Shown here piece after piece: positions 63,505-64,000 of a stretch of 64,000 nucleotides of DNA; the first letter of the stretch is position 1, and each line of letters opens with the position of its first letter. The DNA comes from an uncultured Bacilli bacterium (GTDB lineage: Bacteria; Bacillota_I; Bacilli_A; RFN20; CAG-826). The translations under genes were made by a program, and so were the position numbers. The notes under the pieces were generated by a model that worked only from the letters and a program-made list of their open reading frames with translations, ran no database searches and was not told the origin of the DNA. The stretch is taken from assembly GCA_905236715.1 (NCBI GenBank), contig CAJOMQ010000008.1, positions 1-64,000 of the forward strand, given 5' to 3'.

Positions 63505-64000
63505 TTATTTCACTGTCAATGAGGGGATTTGACCAGCTGTTATGGTCCAAATGGAGGTATCTAATTTATAAGTGGCCGCTGTGGCACTAGCCCAGACGAT
63601 ATCCGCAACAAAATTGCTATCTGGATTAGGAGCGGAATTCCAACCATCACTGGGGCTGGGTCCAAATGGTAAGGAAACGTTACCTTTCGCGTTGGTATAA
63701 CAGCCATCAACAAAAGCATTATCTTTATCAAAATCATAATTATTAGCGTTGACATAATTGGAATAAGCGGCGAATGGGAATGTGCGGTCAGAAGCACAAT
63801 TAGTCACATCAACAACACAATCTTGAATTAAGCCACGTGTCATGCCAAATAAGCCACCATTACGGCACCATGTCCAATCAGAGGGATTACCAGAAGCATC
63901 GGTGACAATTGCTCTCACATTAGAAGTAACCGCTCTCCATGATGTTTCTTTAGCTATTAAACCAGCCCATGAGGCAGTAGAAGCATTAAGTGTGCCTTCT
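63505..64000 (-). CDS. GLUG-like surface protein, C-terminal part (runs off right edge)
   Basis: The frame is open from 64000 to the TAA at 63505; about 165 residues are seen, ending DTSIWTITAGQIPSLTVK. NGGLFGMTRGLIQDCVVDVTN is a beta-helix/GLUG rung. It is 25 bases before the related lipoprotein gene and probably in the same operon. N-terminus is outside the window. Confidence 0.65.
   Translation of the reverse strand, partial: EGTLNASTASWAGLIAKETSWRAVTSNVRAIVTDASGNPSDWTWCRNGGLFGMTRGLIQDCVVDVTNCASDRTFPFAAYSNYVNANNYDFDKDNAFVDGCYTNAKGNVSLPFGPSPSDGWNSAPNPDSNFVADIVWASATAATYKLDTSIWTITAGQIPSLTVK

Overview
The window is an AT-rich, Gram-positive-type bacterial chromosome segment. Gene order (rpsF-ssb-rpsR; pth-mfd-S4 protein-tilS-ftsH-dusB-lysS), a textbook CIRCE box in front of clpB, a FatA-type acyl-ACP thioesterase, Zur/ZnuABC and more than ten lipoproteins point to Bacillota, most likely an uncultured gut or rumen Bacilli lineage (inference). 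UGA is a stop codon: a phosphatase gene ends in TGA directly before its terminator, and tryptophan is TGG in the long housekeeping genes checked. No tRNA, rRNA, CRISPR array or intact insertion sequence was recognised.

Layout. 1-12000 is housekeeping on the minus strand (S18/SSB/S6, LysRS, DusB, FtsH, TilS, an S4 protein, Mfd, Pth), with a possible type I toxin-antitoxin-like locus at 1474-1700. 12072-20392 is mostly plus strand: a DUF368 polyprenyl-phosphate transporter, a NUDIX enzyme, a MarR regulator with an operator inside its promoter, a heterodimeric ABC exporter and a small phosphatase; a frameshifted M6 protease lies on the other strand. 20422-31444 holds a nuclease lipoprotein, a CPBP protein, CIRCE-controlled clpB with an in-frame stop, the thioesterase, CysE, membrane proteins and lipoproteins, and a candidate small RNA. 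31458-38162 carries ZnuABC with a divergent Zur, ThyA-DHFR, a phosphatidyltransferase, a HAD phosphatase, flavodoxin and an Sfp-type transferase. 38163-39399 has small unknown genes and a riboswitch-like minus-strand RNA. 40154-47888 carries malic enzyme, a membrane alpha/beta hydrolase, two lipoproteins sharing an unusual repeated domain and an SGNH lipoprotein.

The strongest novelty signal is 49011-50102: a stand-alone transcription unit of about 1.05 kb with no credible ORF, its own promoter and terminator, and three homologous structured units whose stems are conserved by compensatory changes. It looks like a giant ornate non-coding RNA; whether it belongs to a known class (GOLLD, ROOL, OLE) cannot be decided by eye.

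52056-64000 is a beta-1,3-glucan (laminarin-type) utilisation region: three GH16 lipoproteins, a GH94/GH149/GH161-type phosphorylase broken by one frameshift, an MsmK-type ATPase with an unusual coiled-coil insertion, and beta-helix-like lipoproteins at the right edge. Outer lipoproteins would cut the glucan, an ABC importer (membrane subunits outside the window, energised by MsmK) would import oligosaccharides, and the phosphorylase would release glucose 1-phosphate.

Three genes (M6 protease, clpB, phosphorylase) are interrupted by single-base events; sequencing error and real gene decay cannot be told apart here. Several plus-strand genes have a -10 box 6-8 bases before the ATG, which suggests leaderless mRNAs.
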